Below, one piece after another: positions 17,100-25,291 of a stretch of 38,582 nucleotides of DNA (positions are counted from its first letter, which is position 1; every line of letters starts with the position of its first letter). The notes below the pieces were generated by a model. That model was not told where the DNA came from and did no database searches. It saw only the letters and a program-made list of their open reading frames with translations. The DNA is from Bradyrhizobium manausense (GTDB taxonomy: Bacteria > Pseudomonadota > Alphaproteobacteria > Rhizobiales > Xanthobacteraceae). Both the position numbers and the translations under genes were made by a program. The stretch spans positions 4,193 to 42,774 of the forward strand of contig NZ_LJYG01000105.1 of assembly GCF_001440035.1 (NCBI RefSeq), written 5' to 3'.

Positions 17100-17696
17100 A
17101 TGCTGACAGTCAGTGGGCTCAAGCGCCTGCACATCTCCGTGTCATTCGACCTGCAGGACGGCGAATGCGTCGCCCTGCAGGGGCCCTCCGGCGTCGGGAA
17201 GACCGTGCTGCTTCGCGCCATCGCGGACCTCGATCCCAACGAAGGAACGGTCAGGCTCGATGGCGCGCTCAGAGAACAGATGCCTGCCCCGGCGTGGCGA
17301 AAACGGGTGACCTATCTGGCCACCGAGCCTGGTTGGTGGTCCGAGACCGTGCAGGAACACTTCACAGCCTGGAATGACGCCCTGTCGCTGGTCAAATGCC
17401 TGGGGCTGCCGGAGGACTGCGGACCGTGGGCGGTCCAGAGGCTTTCGACCGGCGAGCGTCAGCGATTGGGGCTTGTGCGTGCGCTGATGCTGCGCTCGCG
17501 GGTGCTTCTGCTGGACGAGCCGACCTCGGCGCTCGACACGGCATCCACCGCGGCCGTGGAATCCTTGATCGCCGCACGCATCGCGGATGGAACGAGCGTC
17601 GTTTGGAGCACCCACGACGATGCCCAGGCCCGCCGTGTGAGCTCAAGGATATTTGCCATGAGGCCCGGCGGCCACATCGAGGAAAGCCGGCCGTGA
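17100..17696 (+). CDS. fetA: ABC transporter ATP-binding protein, FetA/YbbL-like
   Basis: A 198-residue short ABC ATPase. Walker A is GPSGVGKT (28-35), the signature LSTGERQRL, Walker B VLLLDEPTSALD and the H-loop WSTHDD. The Q-loop position, usually YxxQxP, reads YLATEPGWW, so the conserved Gln appears to be replaced. It overlaps the following FetB-like permease gene by 4 bases (GTGA). In Escherichia coli the FetAB pair exports iron and protects against peroxide. Here the pair is co-transcribed with an ATP-grasp enzyme, so another cargo is possible. Transfer of the symbol is by family only. Confidence 0.8.
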   Translation: MLTVSGLKRLHISVSFDLQDGECVALQGPSGVGKTVLLRAIADLDPNEGTVRLDGALREQMPAPAWRKRVTYLATEPGWWSETVQEHFTAWNDALSLVKCLGLPEDCGPWAVQRLSTGERQRLGLVRALMLRSRVLLLDEPTSALDTASTAAVESLIAARIADGTSVVWSTHDDAQARRVSSRIFAMRPGGHIEESRP

Positions 17697-18499
17697 CCTA
17701 CATTCAGCTTTCGTATGGTGATCTCGCCCTCCCCGCTCTGCTTGTCGTCATGGATGGCGTTCTCTCGATTGTTCTCCGCCTCGAGCTTGAAAGACAGCTT
17801 GCCATCGCGACGGTGCGCATGGTGGTTCAGCTCGTCCTTGTCGGATATTTGCTGACGTTCCTGTTCGCCGCGGTGTCGCCGCTCTGGACCGCCGTCGCCG
17901 CTTGCGTCATGGTCCTGTTCGCTTCTCGCGAGATCGTCGCGCGGCAGAAGCGGCGGCTGCCGGGCATCTGGAGCTATGGCCTCGGCGGGGGATGCATGCT
18001 GCTCGCCGCCGGTACGGTCACGATATTCGCGCTCCTGACGGAGCTACGCCCCGATCCATGGTATCACCCGCGCTATGCGTTGCCCTTGCTGGGCATGATC
18101 CTCGGCAACACCATGACCGGGATAAGCCTCGGCCTGGACGTGCTGACGAATAGCCTGGTGCGCGAACGCGCCGCCGTGGAAGCGTGTCTCGCCCTCGGTG
18201 GCACCCGGTATCAGGCTCTGCTTCCGGTCATACGCGACGCGTTAAGAAGCGGCTTCATGCCGATCATGAACAGCATGGCGGCGATCGGCCTGGTTTCCTT
18301 GCCGGGAATGATGACTGGCCAGATTCTTGCGGGCGTCGACCCGGTCGATGCGGTCAAATATCAGCTGTTGATCATGTTCCTGATCGCCGGCGGCACCGGG
18401 CTCGGAACGCTTGCTGCCGTCCTGGGTGGTGCACACCTGCTGACCGATCATCGCCACCGGCTGCGTCTCGATCGAATGACCCTGGACACGTTCAGTTGA
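17693..18499 (+). CDS. fetB: FetB/UPF0014 family ABC permease
   Basis: A 268-residue inner-membrane protein with about 7 hydrophobic segments. The family hallmarks are TVRMVVQLVLVGYLL, LGMILGNTMTGISLGLD, EACLALGGTRYQAL and SMAAIGLVSLPGMMTGQILAG. It starts at a GTG overlapping the ATPase stop. The reading frame extends 99 codons upstream inside the ATPase gene, and that part is rejected. E. coli FetB is the membrane part of an iron exporter. Cargo here is unproven. The gene converges on the LysR gene with only 13 bases between stop codons. Confidence 0.88.
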   Translation: MTYIQLSYGDLALPALLVVMDGVLSIVLRLELERQLAIATVRMVVQLVLVGYLLTFLFAAVSPLWTAVAACVMVLFASREIVARQKRRLPGIWSYGLGGGCMLLAAGTVTIFALLTELRPDPWYHPRYALPLLGMILGNTMTGISLGLDVLTNSLVRERAAVEACLALGGTRYQALLPVIRDALRSGFMPIMNSMAAIGLVSLPGMMTGQILAGVDPVDAVKYQLLIMFLIAGGTGLGTLAAVLGGAHLLTDHRHRLRLDRMTLDTFS

Positions 18500-18512
18500 A
18501 GGCTCACGCGTT

Positions 18513-19388
18513 TCATTGCGATGTCGCGGCGCCGGCTTCCGCCCTCGATCGCGCCGAGACGGCAACAATCCATTGCTCGAATGCGCCGAGGATCCGATCG
18601 TTTCGGCGAACGGATCGACTCAGGAGATAGTAGCCCTCATCAAGCGTGATCGGTGGCGCGAGGAGCTGTAGGCGCCGGCTCGAAAGGTGCTCGTCGACAT
18701 AGGCCATGTCGATCATCGCGATGCCCCCGCCGGCCAGCGCCGCCTCGAGCGCTTGCGCGCGTGACTCGACGACCAGGCCGCCGTCATCAGGCCTTCCAGC
18801 GCGCCGGGATGCCGTCCACCAACGCGACCAGTCCCGAAAGCGGGAACGGGCACGGATGATGGAGCTTCCTTCAAGGTTCTGATCGGCGCCCGGCGCGGCC
18901 ACGGGCGCGAGGGTCTCGCGAAACAGCAAGGTCGCGGTCAGCCCGGGCCAGTTTCCCAATCCGTGCCTGATAGCGCAGTCGAAATCCTCGGCCTCGAGAT
19001 TAATAGCCCGACGCGTCGTCGTGAGTGCAACCTCGATGTCGGGATGCAGGGCTCGGAATTCCGGCAACCGCGGCAGCAGCCAGTGCGACGCCAGGGTCGC
19101 GACCGTGCTGATGCGCAATTGGGAGCGTCGCCGGCGGATCGGTTCGACAGCGGCCTCGATGCGGTCGAGGGCGTCGCCCATCACCGCGATGAGCGCCTCG
19201 CCATCATCGGTCAGCACGACACTGCGCCCTTGCTTCTGCATGAGGATAACGCCGAGCTGGCGCTCGAGATCTGCGACCCGGTGGGACAGCGCCGAGCGGC
19301 TGACGCCGAGAATATCAGCCGCTGCCGTGAGGCTGCCGGTCTGCGACAGCAGGGAAAGCGCCTGCAAACCTCTGAGCGACGGAAGCAT
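18513..19388 (-). CDS. LysR-type transcriptional regulator (GcvA-like)
   Basis: A 291-residue protein. A winged helix-turn-helix fills about residues 5-65 (LQALSLLSQTGSLTAAADIL, SRSALSHRVADLE), and an effector-binding domain follows (about 90-290) with FDCAIRHGLGNWPGL, a pattern seen in GcvA-like members. The ATG at 19388 begins the HTH. The TGA lies 13 bases from the convergent fetB-like stop. A perfect TGAGATTATCTCA box (T-N11-A) lies 29-43 bases upstream of its start and 50-64 bases upstream of the divergent DinB gene, so autoregulation and divergent control are expected. A matching half-box precedes the ATP-grasp/FetAB operon. Confidence 0.92.
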   Translation of the reverse strand: MLPSLRGLQALSLLSQTGSLTAAADILGVSRSALSHRVADLERQLGVILMQKQGRSVVLTDDGEALIAVMGDALDRIEAAVEPIRRRRSQLRISTVATLASHWLLPRLPEFRALHPDIEVALTTTRRAINLEAEDFDCAIRHGLGNWPGLTATLLFRETLAPVAAPGADQNLEGSSIIRARSRFRDWSRWWTASRRAGRPDDGGLVVESRAQALEAALAGGGIAMIDMAYVDEHLSSRRLQLLAPPITLDEGYYLLSRSVRRNDRILGAFEQWIVAVSARSRAEAGAATSQ

Positions 19389-19416
19389 GACCGGGCGAAC
19401 CGACTGGTGATGACAG

Positions 19417-19431
19417 GTGAGATTATCTCAC
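19417..19431. promoter_or_regulatory. LysR-type operator (perfect T-N11-A palindrome)
   Basis: GTGAGATTATCTCAC is a perfect dyad (7+1+7) containing the T-N11-A core typical of LysR boxes. It lies in the divergent gap between the LysR gene and the DinB-family gene. A near copy at 15965-15979 precedes the ATP-grasp/FetAB genes. Confidence 0.75.
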
Positions 19432-19480
19432 GCTTCGATCCCGCGGCAAACTGCTACCGACAAGACGGGAGGACCGCCCG

Positions 19481-20020
19481 ATGCCGAATCTGTTCCAACA
19501 GCTTGCTGCCTATAATGCCTGGGCCAATGCCCGACTCTACGAAGCGGCGCTTGCGCTGCCGGAGGAGCTTTATTTCGCCGACACGGGCGTGTTCTTCCGC
19601 AGCCTGCATGGGACGCTGAACCACCTTCTCTTGACGGACAGGCTTTGGCTGACCCGGCTCACCGGTGTGGGCCAGCAGCCAAAGCGGCTCGACGAGATCC
19701 TCTACAGGGATCGCCGGGAGTTGACGCTGGCGCGCCTTGCCGAGGACGCGCGCCTCATCGCATTGGTCAGCGGTTACGACGAGGAGGCTCTGGCGCGGCC
19801 GCACGCTTATCAGACGACGTCGGGCAAGCCGCAGGAACAGCCGCTATCGGACATCCTGCTGCATCTTTTCAATCATCAGACGCACCACCGCGGCCAGGCT
19901 CATGCATGCTTGTCGATCTTGACCAGGCAGGAGCCGCCCTCGCTCGATCTGCTCGTGATGCAGCGGGGGCTTCCGCCGCCTGATCTCGCGGAGCGTTTGG
20001 GCTCGTCCACGCCGGCGTGA
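19481..20020 (+). CDS. DinB/YfiT superfamily protein
   Basis: A 179-residue four-helix protein starting LFQQLAAYNAWANARLY, the usual DinB opening. The metal triad is present: His48 in TLNHLLLTD, and His132 and His136 in LFNHQTHHRGQ. Members include damage-inducible proteins and metal-dependent thiol S-transferases that use bacillithiol, mycothiol or glutathione. GGGAGG (19467-19472) supports the ATG. It is divergent from the LysR gene with the LysR box between them. It is not DNA polymerase IV, which shares the name dinB. The substrate is unknown. Confidence 0.85.
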   Translation: MPNLFQQLAAYNAWANARLYEAALALPEELYFADTGVFFRSLHGTLNHLLLTDRLWLTRLTGVGQQPKRLDEILYRDRRELTLARLAEDARLIALVSGYDEEALARPHAYQTTSGKPQEQPLSDILLHLFNHQTHHRGQAHACLSILTRQEPPSLDLLVMQRGLPPPDLAERLGSSTPA

Positions 20021-20355
20021 TCGTGCAAATCGGGCCGTTGCGATTTCGCCTGGCCTGCTCAAATTGCCCTGATAGCGTCGGGTGCGCCAATGGCCGACAA
20101 GCCGCGGCTCTCAATACCGCCGCTTTGCGGTGACGTTTTTACGGCCGGTTAATTGCGTCGCTTCAATCCGACGCATGCGACATCAGGCACCCCATATTCG
20201 CGCGGTGCCAGTAAGTGTTGCTTAAATAGCCAGCTTTCAAAGTTCCCCTGCCGAGAGACAGGCGGAGGCTTTTCGATCCGCCCTGTCCCGACACGCGATA
20301 CCTGAACTGACGGGAATTGCCTGTGACGTGGTTAACGGCGATTAGGATGAAGGTC
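20021..20355 (+). other. intergenic region before the Tad-type cluster, with weak hairpins
   Basis: No gene is visible. ACCGC (20116-20120) and GCGGT (20127-20131) form a short stem followed four bases later by TTTTT, a weak terminator candidate for the DinB gene. GCGTCG (20155-20160) and CGACGC (20169-20174) form another short dyad. The promoter of the pilus-type cluster should lie in the right half, but no consensus stands out. Confidence 0.35.
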
Positions 20356-21738
20356 ATGCTGCGCGGCTCGCTTTATCGGTTTGTCAGAGATCGCAAGGCC
20401 AACGTTGCCGTCATATTCGCGATCCTGCTGTTCCCGACCGTCTATCTGCTGGGCATGACGCTCGACTACACGCAGGCTCAGCGCCGGCAATCGCAGCTGG
20501 ACGCCGCAGCCGATGCCGCCGCGATCGCGGCCGTGACCCCGTCGATGATGGCCCAGAGCACGACCGTCGCCCAGACCACCGCCACGAATATCTTCAACGC
20601 GACGGCAAACGCGATCGCCGGCGGCCTATCGGGGAATCCCGTACTGACGGTCAATGTCGGCAATGTCGGCCTGGTGCGCACCGCGACCGTCACTTACACC
20701 GCAAACTCCAGCAACGCCTTCCCGAGCCTGCTCGGCACCTCCGTGTGGCCGATCAAGGGCTCCGCGACGGCCAGCGCTTCGGGCGCGCCCAACATCAACT
20801 TCTATCTGCTGCTGGACGATTCGCCGTCGATGGGCATCGCTGCTACGTCGACAGATATCACCAACATGATCAATGCGACCGCGAGCCAGCCCTCCGGCTC
20901 GAGAAACTGCGCCTTCGCCTGTCACGAATCGCATCCCGAGAAGGACTCGGGCGCGAGCGCGTCGACCAAGGACAACCTCACCATTGCACGCAACAACAAC
21001 ATCACGCTGCGTATCGACCTGGTGGCCCAGGCAACCGCGAGCCTGATGAGCACGGCGCAACAGACCGAAGCGCAGCAGAACAACACTTACAAGGCCGCGA
21101 TCTACACGTTCGACTACGGCTTCAACACGATCTATGCGCCGTCGGGGCTGCCGTCCGCCGACCTATCGACGGCCGCGAGCCAGGCTGCCAATAATGTTTC
21201 GCTTGTCACCGTCGATCATCAGAACTGCGTGGCCTCGGGATGTCCCATCGGCACCGACTATGGCACGGACATCGAGAATGCGCTGACGAGCGTCAACGCT
21301 CTCATGCCCGCTCCTGGCGGAGGCAGCAATCAAACCGGGGATACGCCTCAGGAAGTGGTGTTCCTCGTCACCGACGGGGTCGACGACAAGATCGTATCGA
21401 TGAGCTCGTCCTGCAGCGGAACGCCGATTGCCACCGGCTCCAAATTTCGCTGTCAGCAACCGATCAACACCTCGATCTGCACGACGATCAAGAACCGGGG
21501 AATTCGGATCGCGGTGCTCTATACCGAGTACCTGCCGCTCACAAGCAACGGCTGGTACAATTCGTATATCGCGCCATTCAACAATCCGTCGTCGTCGACC
21601 GGGCAGATTGCTCAAAACGCAAAATCCTGCGCCTCGCCCGGTCTGTTCTACGACGTGCAATCGGGCGGCGACATCACCGCGGCACTCCGGCAACTGTTCC
21701 TGTTGGTCGTGGAAACGGCCCCTCACCTGACCAACTGA
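20356..21738 (+). CDS. TadG-like pilus assembly protein with vWA-type domain
   Basis: About 460 residues. The N-terminus RDRKANVAVIFAILLFPTVY followed by LDYTQAQRRQSQLDAAADAA is the Flp/TadG pilin-like segment that anchors the protein in the inner membrane. A von Willebrand A-type fold follows: DDSPSMG (154-160) matches the DxSxS metal site. The later VVFLVTDGVDD is another vWA strand. The start is uncertain. ATG 20356 has AGGA eight bases upstream, and ATG 20347, GTG 20323 and TTG 20317 are in frame. Nine bases separate it from a TadE-like gene. Tad systems build adhesive Flp pili. The ATPase, secretin and prepilin peptidase genes are not in this window. Confidence 0.8.
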   Translation: MLRGSLYRFVRDRKANVAVIFAILLFPTVYLLGMTLDYTQAQRRQSQLDAAADAAAIAAVTPSMMAQSTTVAQTTATNIFNATANAIAGGLSGNPVLTVNVGNVGLVRTATVTYTANSSNAFPSLLGTSVWPIKGSATASASGAPNINFYLLLDDSPSMGIAATSTDITNMINATASQPSGSRNCAFACHESHPEKDSGASASTKDNLTIARNNNITLRIDLVAQATASLMSTAQQTEAQQNNTYKAAIYTFDYGFNTIYAPSGLPSADLSTAASQAANNVSLVTVDHQNCVASGCPIGTDYGTDIENALTSVNALMPAPGGGSNQTGDTPQEVVFLVTDGVDDKIVSMSSSCSGTPIATGSKFRCQQPINTSICTTIKNRGIRIAVLYTEYLPLTSNGWYNSYIAPFNNPSSSTGQIAQNAKSCASPGLFYDVQSGGDITAALRQLFLLVVETAPHLTN

Positions 21739-21747
21739 GCGAGTGTC

Positions 21748-22308
21748 ATGCCCAAGTCGCGAGCGGTAGCCGGACAGCGACGCCTTCGCCAGATGTTCGC
21801 GGCGTTCCGCAACGACGAGAACGGCGCAAACGCGGTCGAATTCGCCCTCGTCGCGCCGATATTCATCGCGTTGCTGGTCGGAATCATCCAGATCTTCCTG
21901 GTTTTCTTCGGCCAGCAATTGCTCCAGCAGGTCGTGCAGCAGTCCGCCCGGCAGATCATGACGGGTCAGGTGCAGGAGGCCGGGATGACGCAAACCCAGT
22001 TTTCGACCCTGGTCTGCTCGCAGGTCCGCATCATCTTCAGCTGCAACAATCTGATGATTAGCGTCCAGTCGGCGAGCAGCTGGTCGGCGTTGAGCGCGGC
22101 TGGACCGACATTGACGTTCAATGCCGATGGCACCGTCTCCAACAACTGGCCCTACAATCCGGGCGGCCCGTCCGACAAGGTCATCCTGGAGGTGATCTAC
22201 CAATGGCCGGTTTTCGGGGGACCGCTCGGCTTTACCCTGGCAAACCTGCCGAACGGCAATCGCCAGATCACGGCGTCCGCTGCTTTCCAGAACGAGCCCT
22301 ATCAATGA
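21748..22308 (+). CDS. TadE-family pseudopilin-like protein
   Basis: A 186-residue protein. FRNDENGANAVEFALVAPIFIALL is the TadE motif (acidic ENGANAVEFALV before a single membrane helix at about residues 28-55), processed in Tad systems as a minor pilin. The C-terminal domain is extracytoplasmic and Ser/Asn-rich, with two cysteines. It starts nine bases after the TadG-like gene and overlaps the next gene by 4 bases (ATGA). A role in surface attachment is inferred from family only. Confidence 0.87.
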   Translation: MPKSRAVAGQRRLRQMFAAFRNDENGANAVEFALVAPIFIALLVGIIQIFLVFFGQQLLQQVVQQSARQIMTGQVQEAGMTQTQFSTLVCSQVRIIFSCNNLMISVQSASSWSALSAAGPTLTFNADGTVSNNWPYNPGGPSDKVILEVIYQWPVFGGPLGFTLANLPNGNRQITASAAFQNEPYQ

Positions 22309-22898
22309 CCCGTTTGCCCGTGCGCCTGAGACGGTTCCGAGCCAACGAAGATGCCGTGGCGGCCATCGAGTTTGCCATCGTGCTGCCGTTCATGCTGCTG
22401 CTGTGCATGGGCGGCGTCGAACTCGGTAACGCCCTTTCGATCAACGTCAAGGTCACGGCCACGGTACATACCATTGCCGACATTCTGTCGCAGAACAAGT
22501 GTGTGACCACGAGCGACGTCACCGGCATTCTCAACGCCTCGTCGAAGGTTCTCTCCCCGTATGACGTCACCAAAGCGGTCGTGACCGTCTCGGAGGTGCA
22601 GCCGACCGGCGATAACGTTACGGCCAAGGTGATCTGGAGCCAGTCCCTCAACGGCGCCGCAAGGACAGCCGGCTCCACCGTCACCCTGCCGACCTCCCTG
22701 ACGGGGGTGCCGACCACCAGCGGGCTCATCCTCGGTGAGGCGACCTATGCCTATACCCCGAACCTCGGCTACACCATCAGCGGCACCGTCACACTCCGCG
22801 ACAGCTATTATCTGTATCCCCGCCAGACGAACTTCGTCCCGACCATCACGAGCGGATCGACACCGCCTGTTCCGACGACGTCCTGTCCGACGTCGTGA
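22305..22898 (+). CDS. second TadE-family pseudopilin-like protein
   Basis: A 197-residue protein. FRANEDAVAAIEFAIVLPFMLLL is a TadE-type leader and helix (about residues 12-38), and an extracytoplasmic domain rich in Thr, Ser and Val follows. Two cysteines near KCVTTSD and the C-terminal TSCPTS could form a disulfide. The ATG overlaps the preceding stop. The reading frame continues upstream out of frame with the first TadE gene and is not used. It closes a three-gene Tad-like cluster and converges on the sterol-desaturase gene. Confidence 0.86.
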   Translation: MTRLPVRLRRFRANEDAVAAIEFAIVLPFMLLLCMGGVELGNALSINVKVTATVHTIADILSQNKCVTTSDVTGILNASSKVLSPYDVTKAVVTVSEVQPTGDNVTAKVIWSQSLNGAARTAGSTVTLPTSLTGVPTTSGLILGEATYAYTPNLGYTISGTVTLRDSYYLYPRQTNFVPTITSGSTPPVPTTSCPTS

Positions 22899-22906
22899 TG
22901 ACGAAA

Positions 22907-22925
22907 GGCTCTTCATCGGAGAGCC
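22907..22925. terminator. hairpin between convergent tadE-like and sterol-desaturase genes
   Basis: GGCTCT (22907-22912), a 7-base loop and AGAGCC (22920-22925) form a 6-bp stem eight bases after the tadE-like stop. The loop contains the stop codon of the opposite gene. Only TTT follows on the minus strand, so it may be a weak bidirectional terminator. Confidence 0.4.
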
Positions 22926-23812
22926 CGAGCGCTGCTCCCGCCGTCATTCGCATGTGACGGCACGACGGACGGCACCGATGGATTGTCGCCGGGCGGGCCG
23001 ATCAGGCAAGAGAGCCGGGCACGCCAGGTCGGCGATCGCCAGAGATCGCGCCCGAGCGCGCCCCATTCGTGAAATGCGATGACGACCGGATTGTTGGAGC
23101 ATAGCGGCTTCACCAGTCCATAGCGGCACGGCAGGTCGTCGCGTTCGGCGACGAAGGTGCCGAACATCCGGTCGAACACGATGAAGATGCCGCCGTAATT
23201 GCGGTCGAGATATTCCGCATTGCAGGCGTGGTGCACACGATGGTGCGAGGGCGTGTTCAGCACGTATTCCAACCAGCCGAGTTTCGGGATCCACTCCGCG
23301 TGCAGCCAGAACTGGTAGAGCAGGTTGATGCCGGCGGCGATGAACACCGGGCCCGGCGCGAAGCCGAGCCAGATCATCGGCACGTAGAAGACAGCGGCGC
23401 CGGTCAGCTTCCCGGTCCAGCCGAAGCGGTAGGCCGCGGCGAGATTGAACTCGTTCGAGGAATGATGGATCGCATGCGTCGCCCAGAACCAGCGAACGCG
23501 GTGGCTGGCGCGATGGAACCAGTAATAGCTCAAGTCCTGGGCGATCACGAGCACGACCACCGCAAGGCTGCTGTTAAGCGGTACGCTGAACAGCCGGTGC
23601 TTCCAGGCCAGATCGACCAGCGGCTGCGCGATGCTGAGCGGCAACAACGTGTAAACGAGATATTGCCGGCCGAGCGCATCGACCAGCGAGGCCCAATAGG
23701 CGCGCCAATTGTAGTCACGCCGCATCACCAGGGCCAGGACGAGCCCCTCCAGCGTCGCGATCACGATCACCGCGGGAAGGCTGAATTGCAGCACTTGGAT
23801 CAATAGATGCAT
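22913..23812 (-). CDS. sterol desaturase / fatty acid hydroxylase superfamily protein
   Basis: A 299-residue membrane di-iron enzyme. The histidine clusters HRASH, HAIHH and HHRVHH lie on the cytoplasmic face between hydrophobic segments (starting LLIQVLQFSLPAVIVIATLEG). These enzymes hydroxylate or desaturate lipids with O2; bacterial targets include hopanoids, carotenoids and fatty acids, and the substrate here is unknown. ATG 23812 has GAGG five bases upstream and starts the first membrane helix; a start 13 codons further out adds a Cys/Arg-rich tail and is rejected. The 35-residue Ser/Pro-rich tail is unusual. A membrane AraC-type regulator lies upstream on the same strand, with paired repeats between them. 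Confidence 0.88.
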   Translation of the reverse strand: MHLLIQVLQFSLPAVIVIATLEGLVLALVMRRDYNWRAYWASLVDALGRQYLVYTLLPLSIAQPLVDLAWKHRLFSVPLNSSLAVVVLVIAQDLSYYWFHRASHRVRWFWATHAIHHSSNEFNLAAAYRFGWTGKLTGAAVFYVPMIWLGFAPGPVFIAAGINLLYQFWLHAEWIPKLGWLEYVLNTPSHHRVHHACNAEYLDRNYGGIFIVFDRMFGTFVAERDDLPCRYGLVKPLCSNNPVVIAFHEWGALGRDLWRSPTWRARLSCLIGPPGDNPSVPSVVPSHANDGGSSARALR

Positions 23813-23880
23813 GGCAACCTCGCATGAGCAGGCTGCTCGCCTGCCGGACAAAGGGTTGCACGCAAAGGACGCGGCGGCGC

Positions 23881-23911
23881 GCCGATTCCTGAAAGCCGGC
23901 TGGCCGATTCC
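23881..23911. promoter_or_regulatory. direct repeats spaced 22 bp, candidate AraC operator
   Basis: GCCGATTCC occurs at 23881-23889 and 23903-23911, in direct orientation and exactly 22 bases apart (two helical turns). It lies 69-99 bases before the sterol-desaturase start and just after the AraC gene. AraC proteins bind such tandem sites, so this is a plausible activation site. Also note GCAGGC-TGCTC-GCCTGC (23828-23844). Confidence 0.5.
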
Positions 23912-23941
23912 CGCAAACGGCCAGTCAGGTCAGAGAAAAGG

Positions 23942-25012
23942 CTAAGTTTCTGCCCCTGCGACCCCGCCGATACGCGCCCGCCGGTATTCGGACGGCGTCA
24001 GGCCGGTCTGCGCCTTGAAGGCGCGATTGAACGGCCCGATCGAGCCGAAGCCGGCATCGAGCGCAATGGTCAGGATCGGCACGGCGGCTTGTTCGGGATC
24101 GCTCAGGGCAGCCTCGGCCTCGGCGAGGCGATAGCCGTTCACGAAGGCGCTGAAATTGCGATAGCCAAGCTGCCGGTTGATCAGATGGCGCAGCCGGTAT
24201 TCCGGAATGTCGAGCTTTTGTGACAGTGTTGCGACGCTCAGGTCCGGCTCACGGAAGACCTTGTCGTGATCGAGCAGGCGCCGCAGCGCCGCGAGTTCGG
24301 CTGCATCGGGCTCGGTCGCGAGCACCGCGGGCGACGGATCGCGCGGAATGACGACCGGCTGTCTTGCCACGGCCGTCGCCGGCATCAGCGACGCATCATT
24401 CGCAACCGGCGTCCCCAGCACGGCGAACAGGAAGATCAGTGCCGCCAGGCCGGCCGCGTTGGCAAGACTGAGCGATGACACCGAGAGCCCACCAGGCCAG
24501 AGCCATTCGGAGACGATGACGAGCAGGCTATAAAGCACGGTAACGATTGCATACCAGACGCGGAGCCGTCGCCTCTTCTCCACAAGGTCCGCGGCGCGTC
24601 CGGCCAGCGCATGCCAGACGCCGAGCAGGAGAAGAAGTACAGCCAGGCAAGTATGCGCCACATCGAAGGACATCGGGTGCCTGAACATGTCGATCAGCGC
24701 GAAGCCCATCAGCGCCAGCCAACCGAGCAAATGGTACCAGCGCAGGCGAAATTCGTCGACGAAGACAGCGCTCATCGCAATCCAGAACGCCGCTGGAGTG
24801 CCGGCGTTGAGGAGATGGATGGGAATGCGCAGCGGCAGAGCCAGCGTACCGAAGTCAGCTGCCGAATCGACGATATAGGCCGCGATGCTTGCCGACAGCA
24901 GTGCCAGATAGCGGCTGATCGGATCACCCCGCGCATCGCGTGCGGCAACCGCCACACGGAAGAGCAGAATGACGACGGCTCCTCCTCGCAACGCGGCTTC
25001 CAGGGTCGACAT
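23942..25012 (-). CDS. AraC-family regulator with N-terminal membrane domain
   Basis: A 356-residue protein. The first about 210 residues contain about 6-7 hydrophobic helices (for example GGAVVILLFRVAVAA, CLAVLLLLLGVWHAL, AAGLAALIFLFAVLG). A linker precedes the AraC DNA-binding domain (about 245-350) with LSVATLSQKLDIPEYRLRHLI, NFSAFVNGYRLAEAEAAL and the second helix-turn-helix IALDAGFGSIGPFNRAFK, ending TGLTPSEYRR. Such membrane AraC proteins probably sense a lipid or extracellular cue. ATG 25012 is used; a TTG three codons upstream is possible. It precedes the sterol desaturase by 130 bases on the same strand, so the pair probably forms a regulator/target unit. Confidence 0.88.
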   Translation of the reverse strand: MSTLEAALRGGAVVILLFRVAVAARDARGDPISRYLALLSASIAAYIVDSAADFGTLALPLRIPIHLLNAGTPAAFWIAMSAVFVDEFRLRWYHLLGWLALMGFALIDMFRHPMSFDVAHTCLAVLLLLLGVWHALAGRAADLVEKRRRLRVWYAIVTVLYSLLVIVSEWLWPGGLSVSSLSLANAAGLAALIFLFAVLGTPVANDASLMPATAVARQPVVIPRDPSPAVLATEPDAAELAALRRLLDHDKVFREPDLSVATLSQKLDIPEYRLRHLINRQLGYRNFSAFVNGYRLAEAEAALSDPEQAAVPILTIALDAGFGSIGPFNRAFKAQTGLTPSEYRRARIGGVAGAET

Positions 25013-25291
25013 GCAATTCAACAGTCCGGTTGAGATCGTTCCGGGAAAAGGGACGGAAAGATTATCGCATCAGATCAGTCTCATATGTTCCAAATATTTC
25101 CTGACGTCCAATGGCAACATTTGACAACCGGCTCCGCACCAGCTCCTACCACCGCCGGAGCGGGCAAATCCAACGGCCAGGACGGCTCTGGACTGCGAAC
25201 CCAGGACTGGATGTGATTTGGGCCGAGCCTGCCCCAAGTCTTCAACAGGACGGAAAGCCGCCAGGATTTCAATTGGGGCGCTCTCCACCCG
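25013..25291. other. intergenic region upstream of the AraC gene
   Basis: No supported gene. Open frames on both strands give Arg/Pro/Ser-rich products that look like shadows. The AraC promoter should lie near 25020-25100. I see no clear consensus. Confidence 0.35.

Noticed and set aside
19481..20020. DinB as DNA polymerase IV
   Set aside because: The protein is a small metal-binding four-helix DinB/YfiT protein. It lacks all Y-family polymerase motifs.
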